A stretch of DNA of 64,000 nucleotides from Pelagimonas sp050633425 (lineage in GTDB: Bacteria > Pseudomonadota > Alphaproteobacteria > Rhodobacterales > Rhodobacteraceae): NCBI RefSeq assembly GCF_050633425.1, contig NZ_JBOEGM010000008.1:186001-250000 (forward strand), given 5' to 3'. Positions 8,212 to 16,823 of the stretch are shown here, piece by piece. The position numbers and the translations under genes are program-made. A model generated the notes under the pieces. The model did not search any database, was not told the DNA's origin, and was given only the letters and a program-made list of their open reading frames with translations. Every line of letters starts with the position of its first letter. The first letter of the stretch is position 1.

Positions 8212-9159
8212 TCACGCAGAGCAGCTTGCGCCGCCTAAAACACAGAATTTTGAACAATGGGCGTGGTTTAGCGGGACCGATTTTTCAGCCTCCTCTAATG
8301 TCTCGCCCATTTCAAACTGGGGATCATAGGGGAGCAATGTGCATGCCAGCACGGTTGGCCGTGAGGCCCCATTGCGTTTCACCACCATCCGCGAAGATGC
8401 ACACATCACATCATCAGGAGATTTGCCCAAAATCCCCCAGCATTCCGTCGTAATTTCAGGGACTTCGACGGTTTCATCCATTTCGGGGAACAGGACGGTC
8501 ATACCGGGGTCTTGTGCATCAATTTCAAACCCTTCGCGGTCAAACAACTGGGCAAATCCCAACCGCGATTCGGTTTCACTTTCGGACCACATGGTGCGTC
8601 CGGCAATGGCCATTTTAATACCGGCATCACGCAACCACCGCATACCGATCAACGTTTTTTCGAATGCACCGGTGCCACGTTCCTGATCATGATAATGCGC
8701 GCTGTGATGATCAACAGAAACGCGCAATGTCAGCTTGCCCGGGAAATCCCGGTTCAGTTCTTGTAGACCGTCTTGGACCCGGCGTCGCATCATCGGCAAC
8801 ATGGCATTGGTCAAGATAAGCACTTCATATCCTGCAGCCAGAGAGACCCGCGTCATGTCGATCATATTGGGGTTCATGAAGGGTTCGCCGCCGGTGAAAG
8901 CGATTTCGTGCACGCCCCAATTGCGTTCATCCAATTGGGTTAGGTAATCGCTCACGTCATATGCGGTGAGATAGACCAGACGATCGTTTTCCGGAGAGCT
9001 TTCGATGTAGCAATTGGCACAGGTGATATTGCACAGGGTGCCGGTATTGAACCACAGGGTCTGTGGGTTGCTCAGCGCGACACGTGCCCGCTGTTCCCCT
9101 TTGGCGGTGATGCCTGGATGTTCGAACTTGCCAAGATTGGCTGTGGCATTGTCTTTCAT
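8212..9159 (-). CDS. Radical SAM protein of unknown substrate
   Basis: The 315-residue protein has the radical SAM cluster motif CNITCANC (CxxxCxxC) near residues 43-50, then FTGGEPFMNP, the usual GGE SAM-binding motif. A cysteine-rich C-terminus (HCSKFCVLGGASC) hints at an auxiliary iron-sulfur site or SPASM-like remnant. A WGILGKSPDDVMCASSRMVVKR segment also carries Cys. The start is at 9159, with TAGGACG upstream. It is transcribed away from zwf. The substrate cannot be told from sequence. No peptide-precursor gene is visible beside it. Confidence 0.85.
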   Translation of the reverse strand: MKDNATANLGKFEHPGITAKGEQRARVALSNPQTLWFNTGTLCNITCANCYIESSPENDRLVYLTAYDVSDYLTQLDERNWGVHEIAFTGGEPFMNPNMIDMTRVSLAAGYEVLILTNAMLPMMRRRVQDGLQELNRDFPGKLTLRVSVDHHSAHYHDQERGTGAFEKTLIGMRWLRDAGIKMAIAGRTMWSESETESRLGFAQLFDREGFEIDAQDPGMTVLFPEMDETVEVPEITTECWGILGKSPDDVMCASSRMVVKRNGASRPTVLACTLLPYDPQFEMGETLEEAEKSVPLNHAHCSKFCVLGGASCSA

Positions 9160-9307
9160 GGTCGTCCTATGCGCGGTTTGAAACACACCTATTGCCTAAG
9201 TTATCACGTGACCAGAGTATGAATATTTCGCTGACGCCATTGTGATGGATCAATTGGATGTTAGACTCCTTTGAAAAGATCGGGTAAACGCGCCGGTGAT
9301 TGAGTCC

Positions 9308-9319
9308 GTTAGCGCTAAC
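9308..9319. promoter_or_regulatory. 12-bp palindromic operator candidate at zwf
   Basis: GTTAGCGCTAAC is a perfect 12-bp palindrome with a central CG, the geometry of LacI/GalR-family operators. It lies about 6 bp before the zwf ribosome site (CAGGAGAGG), where a bound repressor would block transcription. The regulator is not in this window. Confidence 0.5.
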
Positions 9320-9340
9320 TATCTCAGGAGAGGCCAAGCC

Positions 9341-10795
9341 ATGGTATCACGCGTCATTCCGGTCGAAAATTTCGACCTTGTTATTTTTGGCGGTACGGGG
9401 GATCTGGCCCGCCGCAAAATTCTTCCTGGGTTGTTTCGCCGCTATTGCGCCGGTCAGATCCCAGAAAACGCCCAAATCATCGGCGCCGCCCGGTCGGACG
9501 AAGGCGACGAAGGTTTTCGCAAGATCGTGGGCGACGCGATCCGCGAATTTGGCGGGGGGCGTCATTGCGAAGACGGGACGCTGGACAATTTTCTAGAACG
9601 TATTCTGTATGTTCGCGTGGATGCCATGGGGGACGACGGCTGGCTTGAGCTGAAAGATCGTCTGCGCAGCGATGTCGTCAAGGCGTTCTATTTCTCGGTT
9701 GGGCCAAGCCTGTTTGGGGCATTGGCGGAACGGTTGCGTGGTTTTGGTCTTGCGGATGATGATAGCCGGGTTGTGGTCGAAAAGCCCTTTGGACATGATC
9801 TTGAAACCGCGCGGGCCCTGAACAAAACTCTGGCGCAGCATTTTGACGAACATCAGATTTATCGGATTGATCACTATCTGGGCAAGGAAACGGTTCAGAA
9901 CCTGATGGCGGTTCGGTTTGGGAATATGCTGTTTGAGCCGCTGTGGAACGCGCAATACGTCGATCATATCCAAATCACCGTGGCAGAAACCGTCGATGTC
10001 GGCGGGCGCGGTGGTTATTACGACAAATCTGGTGCCATGCGGGACATGGTGCAAAACCATCTGATGCAGTTGCTGTGCTTGATTGCGATGGAGCCTCCTG
10101 CGCGGTTCGAACCTGATGCGGTCCGGGACGAAAAGCTCAAAGTTATCCGTGCTTTGGACCCTGTGGATTACCACCACATCGCCCGTGGCCAATATTCGGC
10201 AGATGAACACCAGCCGGGGTATCGCGCCCACGTGGGCGATCCGCGTTCAAAAACCGAAAGCTTTGTGGCGCTGAAATGCCATATCTCGAATTGGCGTTGG
10301 GCGGGAACACCATTTTATTTACGCACCGGCAAAAAGCTACGTGGACGTGGGTCTGAAATCGCGGTGGTGTTCAAAGATGCGCCGCATTCTATTTTTGGCG
10401 ATGAAGCCGGTCGGCACAGCAATGTTCTGGCGATCCGACTGCAGCCGGACGAAGGCATGACGCTGGATGTTACGATCAAAGAGCCGGGGCCGGGGGGCAT
10501 GCGGTTGTTGGATGTTCCGTTGGATATGAGTTTTGCCGAGGCCTTGGGGGATGATGCCGATGAAGTGCCTGACGCGTATGAACGGTTGATTATGGATGTG
10601 ATCCGGGGCAACCAAACCCTGTTTATGCGCGGCGATGAGGTCGAGGCGGCATGGGCTTGGACTGATCCAATCATTGAAGGCTGGAACCGTCGCGGCGAAG
10701 TGCCAAAACCCTATGATGCGGGATCGTCGGGGCCTGAGGATGCATTGATGTTGATGCATCGCGATGGGCGCAAATGGCGGGAGATCAAAGCGTGA
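9341..10795 (+). CDS. zwf: Glucose-6-phosphate 1-dehydrogenase
   Basis: The 484-residue enzyme oxidises glucose-6-phosphate to 6-phosphogluconolactone with NAD(P)+. The nucleotide-binding motif FGGTGDLARRK is at the N-terminus. The substrate/catalytic motif RIDHYLGKETVQN lies near residue 180, and VVVEKPFGHDL lies before it. The ATG at 9341 is chosen because CAGGAGAGG precedes it; an upstream in-frame ATG has no such site. It is first in zwf-pgl-pgi, the entry into the Entner-Doudoroff and oxidative pentose routes. The palindrome at 9308-9319 suggests sugar-responsive repression. Confidence 0.97.
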   Translation: MVSRVIPVENFDLVIFGGTGDLARRKILPGLFRRYCAGQIPENAQIIGAARSDEGDEGFRKIVGDAIREFGGGRHCEDGTLDNFLERILYVRVDAMGDDGWLELKDRLRSDVVKAFYFSVGPSLFGALAERLRGFGLADDDSRVVVEKPFGHDLETARALNKTLAQHFDEHQIYRIDHYLGKETVQNLMAVRFGNMLFEPLWNAQYVDHIQITVAETVDVGGRGGYYDKSGAMRDMVQNHLMQLLCLIAMEPPARFEPDAVRDEKLKVIRALDPVDYHHIARGQYSADEHQPGYRAHVGDPRSKTESFVALKCHISNWRWAGTPFYLRTGKKLRGRGSEIAVVFKDAPHSIFGDEAGRHSNVLAIRLQPDEGMTLDVTIKEPGPGGMRLLDVPLDMSFAEALGDDADEVPDAYERLIMDVIRGNQTLFMRGDEVEAAWAWTDPIIEGWNRRGEVPKPYDAGSSGPEDALMLMHRDGRKWREIKA

Positions 10796-11469
10796 ATTAC
10801 GAATTTATCGAATACCCTGACCGGGATATGCTGGCGATTGATTTGGCAAATCAACTGTCTGACGATCTGGAAGAAGCGTTGCATCATGAAGATCGGGTGG
10901 CCTTGGCAGTTCCAGGGGGAACGTCACCGGGACCGGTATTTGACGATCTATGTGGCTCGGATCTTGATTGGAGCCGGGTTGACGTGTTGTTGAGCGATGA
11001 ACGCTGGCTACCTGAGGATCACGAAAGGTCGAATACAAGGCTGTTGCTGCAGCGTTTGTTGGTAAATCGTGCCGCAAACGCCCGATTGCTGCCAATGTAT
11101 GCCCCCAAACCGACCCCCGAAGAGGTTCTCCCTGAGCTTGAAAGCAACATATCGCCGGAATTGCCATTGGCGGTTGTGCTTCTTGGCATGGGGGAAGACA
11201 TGCATACTGCGTCGCTTTTTCCTGAGGCGGATCGTCTTGAAGAAGCCCTTTTGCCAGGGGCCCCGATTTTGGTTCCGATGCGCGCACCCGGTGCACCCGA
11301 ACCGCGCATCACTCTCTCGGCCCGAGTTCTTGACGGCGCGTTGCGCAAACATGTTTTGATCTTTGGCGCGGCCAAACGGGCGGCATTGGAAAATGCCAAA
11401 GGAAAATCAATTTTTGAGGCACCAATAAATGCGGTGCTGAACGGAGCCAAAGTCCATTGGGCGGAGTGA
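10792..11469 (+). CDS. pgl: 6-phosphogluconolactonase
   Basis: The 225-residue protein belongs to the glucosamine-6-phosphate isomerase/6-phosphogluconolactonase fold. Visible motifs are VPGGTSPGPVF, DVLLSDERW with SNTRLL, and LLGMGEDMHTASLFP near residue 130. It hydrolyses the lactone made by Zwf. I place the start at GTG 10792, which overlaps the zwf stop as GTGA and has GGGAG upstream. An ATG at 10774 within zwf is an alternative. The overlap implies coupled translation. Confidence 0.95.
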   Translation: MNYEFIEYPDRDMLAIDLANQLSDDLEEALHHEDRVALAVPGGTSPGPVFDDLCGSDLDWSRVDVLLSDERWLPEDHERSNTRLLLQRLLVNRAANARLLPMYAPKPTPEEVLPELESNISPELPLAVVLLGMGEDMHTASLFPEADRLEEALLPGAPILVPMRAPGAPEPRITLSARVLDGALRKHVLIFGAAKRAALENAKGKSIFEAPINAVLNGAKVHWAE

Positions 11470-11473
11470 ATTT

Positions 11474-13051
11474 ATGTGGATTGACCTGAAGAACCACGCC
11501 GCACGCGTTGCGGATCGGCGTATCGAAGACCTGTTTGAAGATCAAAACCGGGCAGGGGCCTTTAGCACCACGGCCTTGGGTATGCTGTTTGACTATTCCA
11601 AAACGCAACTGGATGGGGATGTTTTGGACACGCTGTTCGCTTTGGTTCGTGCCTCTGAGGTCGAGACCCGTCGCGATGCAATGTTTGCCGGTGAGAAAAT
11701 CAATGAAACCGAAGGGCGCGCGGTTTTGCATACGGCTTTGCGCAATCTCGACGGGGGGGCGGTTGAGGTCGATGGAGCCGATGTCATGCCTGAGGTTTTG
11801 GCGACATTGGACCGGATGGAGGCCTTGGCCGAAGACATCCGGGCCGGTGAGATCACCGATGTGGTCAATATCGGCATTGGCGGGTCAGATCTTGGCCCGG
11901 TGATGGGGGTGCTTGCGCTTGCCCCGTATCATGACGGTCCGCGCTGTCACTTTGTTTCGAACGTTGATGGTGCCGATATTGCTGATACGTTGCGTGGCTG
12001 TGATCCGGCGCGCACCTTGTTTATTGTGGCTTCCAAGACCTTTACCACCATCGAAACCATGACAAATGCCCGGACGGCCAAGGCCTGGCTCGCGGATAAG
12101 GGCGTGTCCGGTGATGGACGCTTTGTTGCCCTGAGTTCAAACGTCGCTGGAGCGGCGGAATTTGGTATTCCATCAGAGCGGGTGTTTGGGTTTGAAGACT
12201 GGGTTGGCGGGCGTTACTCGATGTGGGGGCCGATTGGCCTGTCGATGATGATCGCCATCGGAGGCACGGCGTTCCGGGCGTTTTTGCGCGGCGGCCAAGC
12301 GATGGACCTGCATTTCAAAAACGCAGATCTGCGGGAAAACCTGCCGGTGTTGCTTGCTTTGGTTGGGGTTTGGCACAATCAGGGTATGGGCTATGGCAGC
12401 CGGGCGGTTCTTCCGTATGACAACCGATTGATGCGTCTGCCAGCCTATCTTCAGCAGCTTGAGATGGAAAGTAACGGCAAAAGCGTCGGCATGGATGGTG
12501 CCGATTTGCCGGTGCAATCTGGACCAGTTGTTTGGGGGGAGCCGGGGACAAATGGCCAGCACGCATTTTACCAGTTGATCCACCAAGGAACGGCCGTTGT
12601 ACCGTGCGAATTCCTAGTTGCAGCGGATGGTCATGAGCAAGACCTCAGGCATCACCATCACCTGTTGGTGGCCAATTGTTTGGCGCAATCCGAAGCCTTG
12701 ATGCGTGGTCGCACCTTAGACGAAGCCCGGGCGAAAGTGGCGGATAAGTTTGAAGGTGATGAGCTGGAACGGCAGGCGCGCCACCGGGTATTTCCGGGCA
12801 ATCGGCCATCGACCACATTGATCTATGAGAAGCTTGACCCCGAAACCTTGGGCAAGATTATCGCGCTTTATGAGCACCGGGTGTTTGTCGAAGGCGTTAT
12901 TCTGGGCATCAATTCTTATGACCAATGGGGCGTGGAGCTTGGCAAAGAGCTGGCGACCGCTTTGGGGCCGCTGGTGACCAAGGACGCGCCGGTTGACGGA
13001 AAAGATGGCTCTACGGCTCAGCTGTTGGACTTTGTGCACCGCCACGCGTGA
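11474..13051 (+). CDS. pgi: Glucose-6-phosphate isomerase
   Basis: The 525-residue protein interconverts glucose-6-phosphate and fructose-6-phosphate. Family signatures are seen in order: NIGIGGSDLGP, SKTFTTIETMTNA, GGRYSMWGPIGL, GTNGQHAFYQLIHQG and LGINSYDQWGVELGK near the C-terminus. It follows pgl by four bases, completing a three-gene operon. In roseobacters, where glucose is used mainly by Entner-Doudoroff, Pgi can feed recycled hexose phosphate back to Zwf; that role here is inference. A strong terminator follows. Confidence 0.97.
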   Translation: MWIDLKNHAARVADRRIEDLFEDQNRAGAFSTTALGMLFDYSKTQLDGDVLDTLFALVRASEVETRRDAMFAGEKINETEGRAVLHTALRNLDGGAVEVDGADVMPEVLATLDRMEALAEDIRAGEITDVVNIGIGGSDLGPVMGVLALAPYHDGPRCHFVSNVDGADIADTLRGCDPARTLFIVASKTFTTIETMTNARTAKAWLADKGVSGDGRFVALSSNVAGAAEFGIPSERVFGFEDWVGGRYSMWGPIGLSMMIAIGGTAFRAFLRGGQAMDLHFKNADLRENLPVLLALVGVWHNQGMGYGSRAVLPYDNRLMRLPAYLQQLEMESNGKSVGMDGADLPVQSGPVVWGEPGTNGQHAFYQLIHQGTAVVPCEFLVAADGHEQDLRHHHHLLVANCLAQSEALMRGRTLDEARAKVADKFEGDELERQARHRVFPGNRPSTTLIYEKLDPETLGKIIALYEHRVFVEGVILGINSYDQWGVELGKELATALGPLVTKDAPVDGKDGSTAQLLDFVHRHA

Positions 13052-13073
13052 TAGAGGCATCGAAAACGAAATA

Positions 13074-13102
13074 GGGCGTGCCATTTCGGTGCGCCCTTTT
13101 TT
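13074..13102. terminator. Rho-independent terminator after pgi
   Basis: A nine-pair stem, GGGCGTGCC/GGTGCGCCC (two G-U pairs), with loop ATTTC is followed by six T. It ends the zwf operon. The minus-strand stop of the DUF985 gene abuts it, so it may work in both directions. Confidence 0.8.
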
Positions 13103-13523
13103 ATGGAATATCAAATCCCGGTTCAGCCATTTCAAAGCCGCTAAACTGAAAAGCTGGCGAGACAGTACAGCCAACCAACGTCCAGTCGCCCGTGGTTTTG
13201 GCTGCTTGCCAATGGTCTTTGTCGACAATGAGTTGCGGGGATTGATCGGCAAGCAGATCTGGCCCGAGCGTGGCATCTTCGCGTGGCCCTTTATCTGTCG
13301 CGGAGCGAGACAGGATCAGCGGCGCACCTGCATAATAATGCCAGATCTCAACCGCATCCACCCGGTGCCAGCGGCTTTGCTCACCTGCTTTGAGCAGAAA
13401 ATAGATGCAGGTGCCGGCTGGTCTTTGGTCATCGTCTCCTTGGGCGATCCAAGTCTGGCGAAAATGCCCGCCTTCGGGGTGAGGAGCCAGATTTAGCTTG
13501 GCGATAATTTCATCTGCGGTCAT
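13101..13523 (-). CDS. DUF985 cupin-fold protein
   Basis: The 140-residue protein has the single-domain cupin_5/DUF985 layout: HPEGGHFRQTW near residue 16, then IYFLLKAGEQSRWHRVDAVEIWHYYAG, and a C-terminal LVGCTVSPAFQFSGFEMAEPG. Histidines in the HPEGG and RWHRVDAVEIWH segments are probable metal ligands. Proteins of this group are structurally known, but no substrate is established. It is convergent with pgi and shares its terminator. No partner gene is evident. Confidence 0.85.
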   Translation of the reverse strand: MTADEIIAKLNLAPHPEGGHFRQTWIAQGDDDQRPAGTCIYFLLKAGEQSRWHRVDAVEIWHYYAGAPLILSRSATDKGPREDATLGPDLLADQSPQLIVDKDHWQAAKTTGDWTLVGCTVSPAFQFSGFEMAEPGFDIP

Positions 13524-13547
13524 CGAGCGTACGCTCCTCTCAAGATT

Positions 13548-13554
13548 GGTTAAG
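13548..13554 (-). promoter_or_regulatory. CtrA half-site candidate before the lysis cassette
   Basis: Read on the minus strand, the bases around GGTTAAG give CTTAACCAATC, which contains TTAACCA, the conserved half of the CtrA box. No second TTAA half is found at the proper spacing. It lies about 55 bp before the endolysin ATG. Weak evidence alone. Confidence 0.3.
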
Positions 13555-13606
13555 AAACCAGGGTCACCCTGACGCCGTCAATAACCGCTTCGAGCAGGAG
13601 GCACAA

Positions 13607-14230
13607 ATGGCGGCAATACAAAATGGCATTCGGCATATGGCCGAGGAAATCGTTGCCCGCGAGGGTGGCTATGTAAACGATCCCGATGATCCCGGTGGGG
13701 CGACAAAATACGGTGTGACCATTCACACCATGCGCCGTCTCGGGATTGACTTGGATGGCAATGGCAAGATCACTGCCGAAGATGTGAAACGTCTGAGCCG
13801 CAACAAAGCGGTTGAGATCTTTTTGCAGCACTATTTCTTGAGCCCGCGCATCGCAGAGCTTCCGTCTGTGCTACACGAAACCGTGTTTGACATGTATGTC
13901 AATGCGGGCGGGAACGCAGTGAAAATATTGCAACGACTGCTACGTGAAATGGGCGAAGATGTGTCTGTTGATGGCGCGATTGGGCCGCAGACCATCGCAG
14001 CCTGCGCCCGTGCAAATGCAAAAGCCCCTGATCATATCGCCGATGCATATGGAATCGCCCGACGCAATTACTATTTCAATATCGCTGACAGGCGGCCGGC
14101 CAGCCGCAAATATGCCCGCACCAGAGCAGGCGGCAAAGGGGGCTGGATCAAAAGGGCGGAGGAATTCATTTCCAAACGTTACCATTTGTCGGACGCACAA
14201 TTTGCGCAACGGGTGTCGTCATGGGGGTGA
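13607..14230 (+). CDS. GH108 N-acetylmuramidase (endolysin), holin-associated
   Basis: The 207-residue protein has the glycoside hydrolase 108 signature REGGYVNDPDDPGGATKYGVT near residues 18-38, with Glu of EGGY as the likely catalytic acid. A C-terminal peptidoglycan-binding region (DGAIGPQTIAAC onward) follows. It should cleave the glycan backbone of peptidoglycan. There is no signal peptide, so export would depend on the holin gene that overlaps its 3' end by ten bases. The ribosome site AGGAGG is strong. No capsid, tail or integrase gene lies nearby. The pair resembles the lysis cassette used to release the Rhodobacter gene transfer agent. Confidence 0.9.
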   Translation: MAAIQNGIRHMAEEIVAREGGYVNDPDDPGGATKYGVTIHTMRRLGIDLDGNGKITAEDVKRLSRNKAVEIFLQHYFLSPRIAELPSVLHETVFDMYVNAGGNAVKILQRLLREMGEDVSVDGAIGPQTIAACARANAKAPDHIADAYGIARRNYYFNIADRRPASRKYARTRAGGKGGWIKRAEEFISKRYHLSDAQFAQRVSSWG

Positions 14231-14772
14231 TCGAACGTATTTTGGGTGTGATTTTTGGCGGTGGTCGGAATGTTGTTGCTGAAACGGCGGAAGTGTTTCG
14301 GGTGAATAGCGAAGCTGATGCCGCCCGCAATCATGACTTGCGCAGTTCGGCGCTGCAGCAATTTGGCCAAGAGTTCAAAGTTGTCCGGCGCGGTTGGTTT
14401 GACCGGTTTATGGACGCGCTTAACCGCGTGCCGCGTCCGGCTATGGCCTTGGGAACCCTGGGGTTGTTTGTGGCCGCGATGGTTGATCCGGTTTGGTTTG
14501 CGGCGCGTATGGCCGGGATCGCTTTGGTGCCAGAGCCGCTTTGGTGGTTGCTTGGCGCGATCGTCAGTTTCTACTTTGGGGCCCGTCATCAATCCAAAGG
14601 ACAGGATTTTCAACGTGAACTGGCCGCAACCATGGCTGCTGTTCCGCAGGTCGTCAAAACGGTTCGCGATGTGCAAGCATTGCGCGATAAGCCAGAAGAA
14701 GAACCGTCAGAATTGGAGCCCGAAAGCTCTGATAATCCGGCTTTGGCCGATTGGAAAGCGACCCGCCATTAA
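14221..14772 (+). CDS. Holin-like membrane protein (superfamily III type)
   Basis: The 183-residue protein has an amphipathic N-terminus, a central block of hydrophobic helices (about residues 75-125: ALGTLGLFVAAMVDPVWF, then EPLWWLLGAIVSFYFGARH) and an acidic tail. This matches the three-helix holin family that partners GH108 enzymes. It would make inner-membrane lesions that let the endolysin reach the wall. Its ATG lies inside the end of the endolysin gene, ten bases before that stop, which strongly implies coupled expression. It precedes ccmF by 80 bp; no link to cytochrome maturation is implied. Confidence 0.82.
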   Translation: MGVIERILGVIFGGGRNVVAETAEVFRVNSEADAARNHDLRSSALQQFGQEFKVVRRGWFDRFMDALNRVPRPAMALGTLGLFVAAMVDPVWFAARMAGIALVPEPLWWLLGAIVSFYFGARHQSKGQDFQRELAATMAAVPQVVKTVRDVQALRDKPEEEPSELEPESSDNPALADWKATRH

Positions 14773-14852
14773 CCATGGCACGCGACAAAGTGAACAGGGC
14801 TGTGTGACATAAGTCATTGGACCAGGGATTTGATCTGCGTATAACCACGCGT

Positions 14853-16823
14853 ATGATAACAGAGCTTGGCCACTTCACCCTGATCCTCGCCTTTATGGTT
14901 GCCATCGTCCAGGCGGTTGTACCATTGATTGGCGCCCAAAAACGTCTGCCCGGCTGGATGGCCGTCGCGGAACCCGCTGCCACCACACAGTTTGTGCTGG
15001 TGGCAGCGTCCTTTGCTGCCCTTACATATGCCTTTGTCGTTTCCGATTTTTCGGTAAAGCTGGTGTATCTCAACAGCCATTCCAGCAAACCAATGCTGTA
15101 TAAAATCAGCGGCGTTTGGGGGAATCACGAAGGATCAATGCTCCTTTGGGTGCTCATCCTCGCTTTATTCGGCGCGATGGCAGCCTGGTTCGGAGACAAC
15201 CTCCCGCCGACACTGCGCGCCCGAGTTCTTTCGGTCCAGGCTGCGGTTGGTGTCGCGTTTTATGGGTTTATCTTGTTCACCTCGAACCCGTTTTTGCGCC
15301 TTGATGTGGTGCCGTTGAACGGCCAAGATCTTAACCCATTGCTACAAGACCCCGGCCTCGCCTTTCATCCGCCGTTTTTGTATCTCGGCTACGTGGGGCT
15401 TAGCATCTGCTTTAGTTTTGCGGTTGCCGCTCTGATTGAAGGCCGGGTTGATGCGGCCTGGGGCCGATGGGTGCGCCCTTGGACGTTGATCTCTTGGGTG
15501 TTTTTGACCATCGGCATCGCGCTTGGATCATGGTGGGCCTATTACGAACTTGGCTGGGGCGGATTTTGGTTCTGGGACCCGGTTGAAAACGCGTCCTTTA
15601 TGCCTTGGCTCTTTGCAGCTGCTCTGTTGCATTCCGCGATTGTTGTGGAAAAGCGCGAGGCCTTGAAAAGCTGGACAATCCTGCTGGCGATCATGGCATT
15701 TAGCTTCTCGCTCATCGGAACATTCATTGTCCGCTCGGGCGTTTTGACATCGGTTCATGCCTTTGCGACCGACCCAGAGCGCGGTGTGTTCATTCTCGCC
15801 ATTCTGGTCTTCTTCACCGGTGGCGCATTGACCTTGTTCGCAGGCCGGGCCAGCGCCATGGAGGCCAAGGGCGTTTTTGGCGTCGTTAGTCGCGAAAGCG
15901 CCTTGGTGGCCAATAACATCTTGCTTGCTGTGGCAAGTCTGGTGGTTTTTGTCGGAACCATGTGGCCGCTGGTGGCTGAAATGGCCTTTGATCGCAAATT
16001 GTCGGTGGGTGCGCCTTTCTTTAACGCTGCCTTCACACCCTTTATGGTCGTCCTCGGCGTCTTGCTGCCTTTTGGCTCGATGTTGAGCTGGAAGCGCGGG
16101 CGGTCAGGGCGGCTTGTCAAACAGCTGGCGCCGGCCTTTATGTTGGCGGTTGCTCTTGGTGGCTTGGTTTGGGCTATGCAGACCGGAAAAACCATGCTGG
16201 GCCCTGTAGGGGTTTTCCTTGGGGCGTGGTTGGTATCTGGGGCGGTGATCGATCTGTTCAGCAAAACCGGCAAGAAACGGGATTTGTCGCGCCTGATGCG
16301 GCTGCCGCGTGCCGATTGGGGCAAAGCCGTGGCCCATGGCGGGTTGGGTATCACTATGTTGGGCATTGCCGGTCTTATGGCGTGGGAACAAGAACGCGTT
16401 CTTGTCGCCCAAATCGACGAACCGTTCTCCGTTGGGCAGTTTGAATTCATCCTGCACGGTGTCGATACTGTTCAGGGGCCTAACTATATGTCTGATATGG
16501 CGGATGTCAGCGTTTGGAAGGGCGGGACCGAGATTGTTCGTGTTTACCCAGAAAAGCGCAGCTATCCGGTTCAGCAGATGCCAACCACCGAGGCGGCGAT
16601 TGATTACCGCTTCTTGCGTGACGTCTATGTTGTGATTGGTGACGCGCAGGCCGATGGCGGCTATGTGATGCGCATCTATATCAAGCCACTGGCCAACTGG
16701 ATTTGGGCGGGCTGCATTTTGATGGCTCTGGGCGGTTTGCTAAGCCTGTCTGATCGGCGTTACCGCGTCGCAGCAGGCGCACGCAAGGCAACAGCCATCA
16801 GCAGCGGGGTACCTGCGGAATGA
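14853..16823 (+). CDS. ccmF: Cytochrome c haem lyase subunit CcmF
   Basis: The 656-residue polytopic protein belongs to the CcmF/NrfE haem-handling family of System I. The tryptophan-rich WWD signature is visible as WGGFWFWDPVENASFMPW near residue 235. GVWGNHEGSMLLWV and SVHAFATDPERGVFIL follow the family pattern. It acts in the inner membrane and periplasm, attaching haem to apocytochrome c with CcmH. I chose the ATG at 14853 (MITELGHFTL) because it begins the first membrane helix. It overlaps ccmH by four bases. The cytochromes c at 49-50 kb are potential clients. Confidence 0.95.
   Translation: MITELGHFTLILAFMVAIVQAVVPLIGAQKRLPGWMAVAEPAATTQFVLVAASFAALTYAFVVSDFSVKLVYLNSHSSKPMLYKISGVWGNHEGSMLLWVLILALFGAMAAWFGDNLPPTLRARVLSVQAAVGVAFYGFILFTSNPFLRLDVVPLNGQDLNPLLQDPGLAFHPPFLYLGYVGLSICFSFAVAALIEGRVDAAWGRWVRPWTLISWVFLTIGIALGSWWAYYELGWGGFWFWDPVENASFMPWLFAAALLHSAIVVEKREALKSWTILLAIMAFSFSLIGTFIVRSGVLTSVHAFATDPERGVFILAILVFFTGGALTLFAGRASAMEAKGVFGVVSRESALVANNILLAVASLVVFVGTMWPLVAEMAFDRKLSVGAPFFNAAFTPFMVVLGVLLPFGSMLSWKRGRSGRLVKQLAPAFMLAVALGGLVWAMQTGKTMLGPVGVFLGAWLVSGAVIDLFSKTGKKRDLSRLMRLPRADWGKAVAHGGLGITMLGIAGLMAWEQERVLVAQIDEPFSVGQFEFILHGVDTVQGPNYMSDMADVSVWKGGTEIVRVYPEKRSYPVQQMPTTEAAIDYRFLRDVYVVIGDAQADGGYVMRIYIKPLANWIWAGCILMALGGLLSLSDRRYRVAAGARKATAISSGVPAE

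Noticed and set aside
9593..10231. Long minus-strand frame opposite zwf
   Set aside because: zwf has full family signatures here; the reverse frame is a shadow of high-GC coding.
13607..14772. Prophage
   Set aside because: Only a lysis pair is present; there are no integrase, capsid, tail, terminase or attachment sites.
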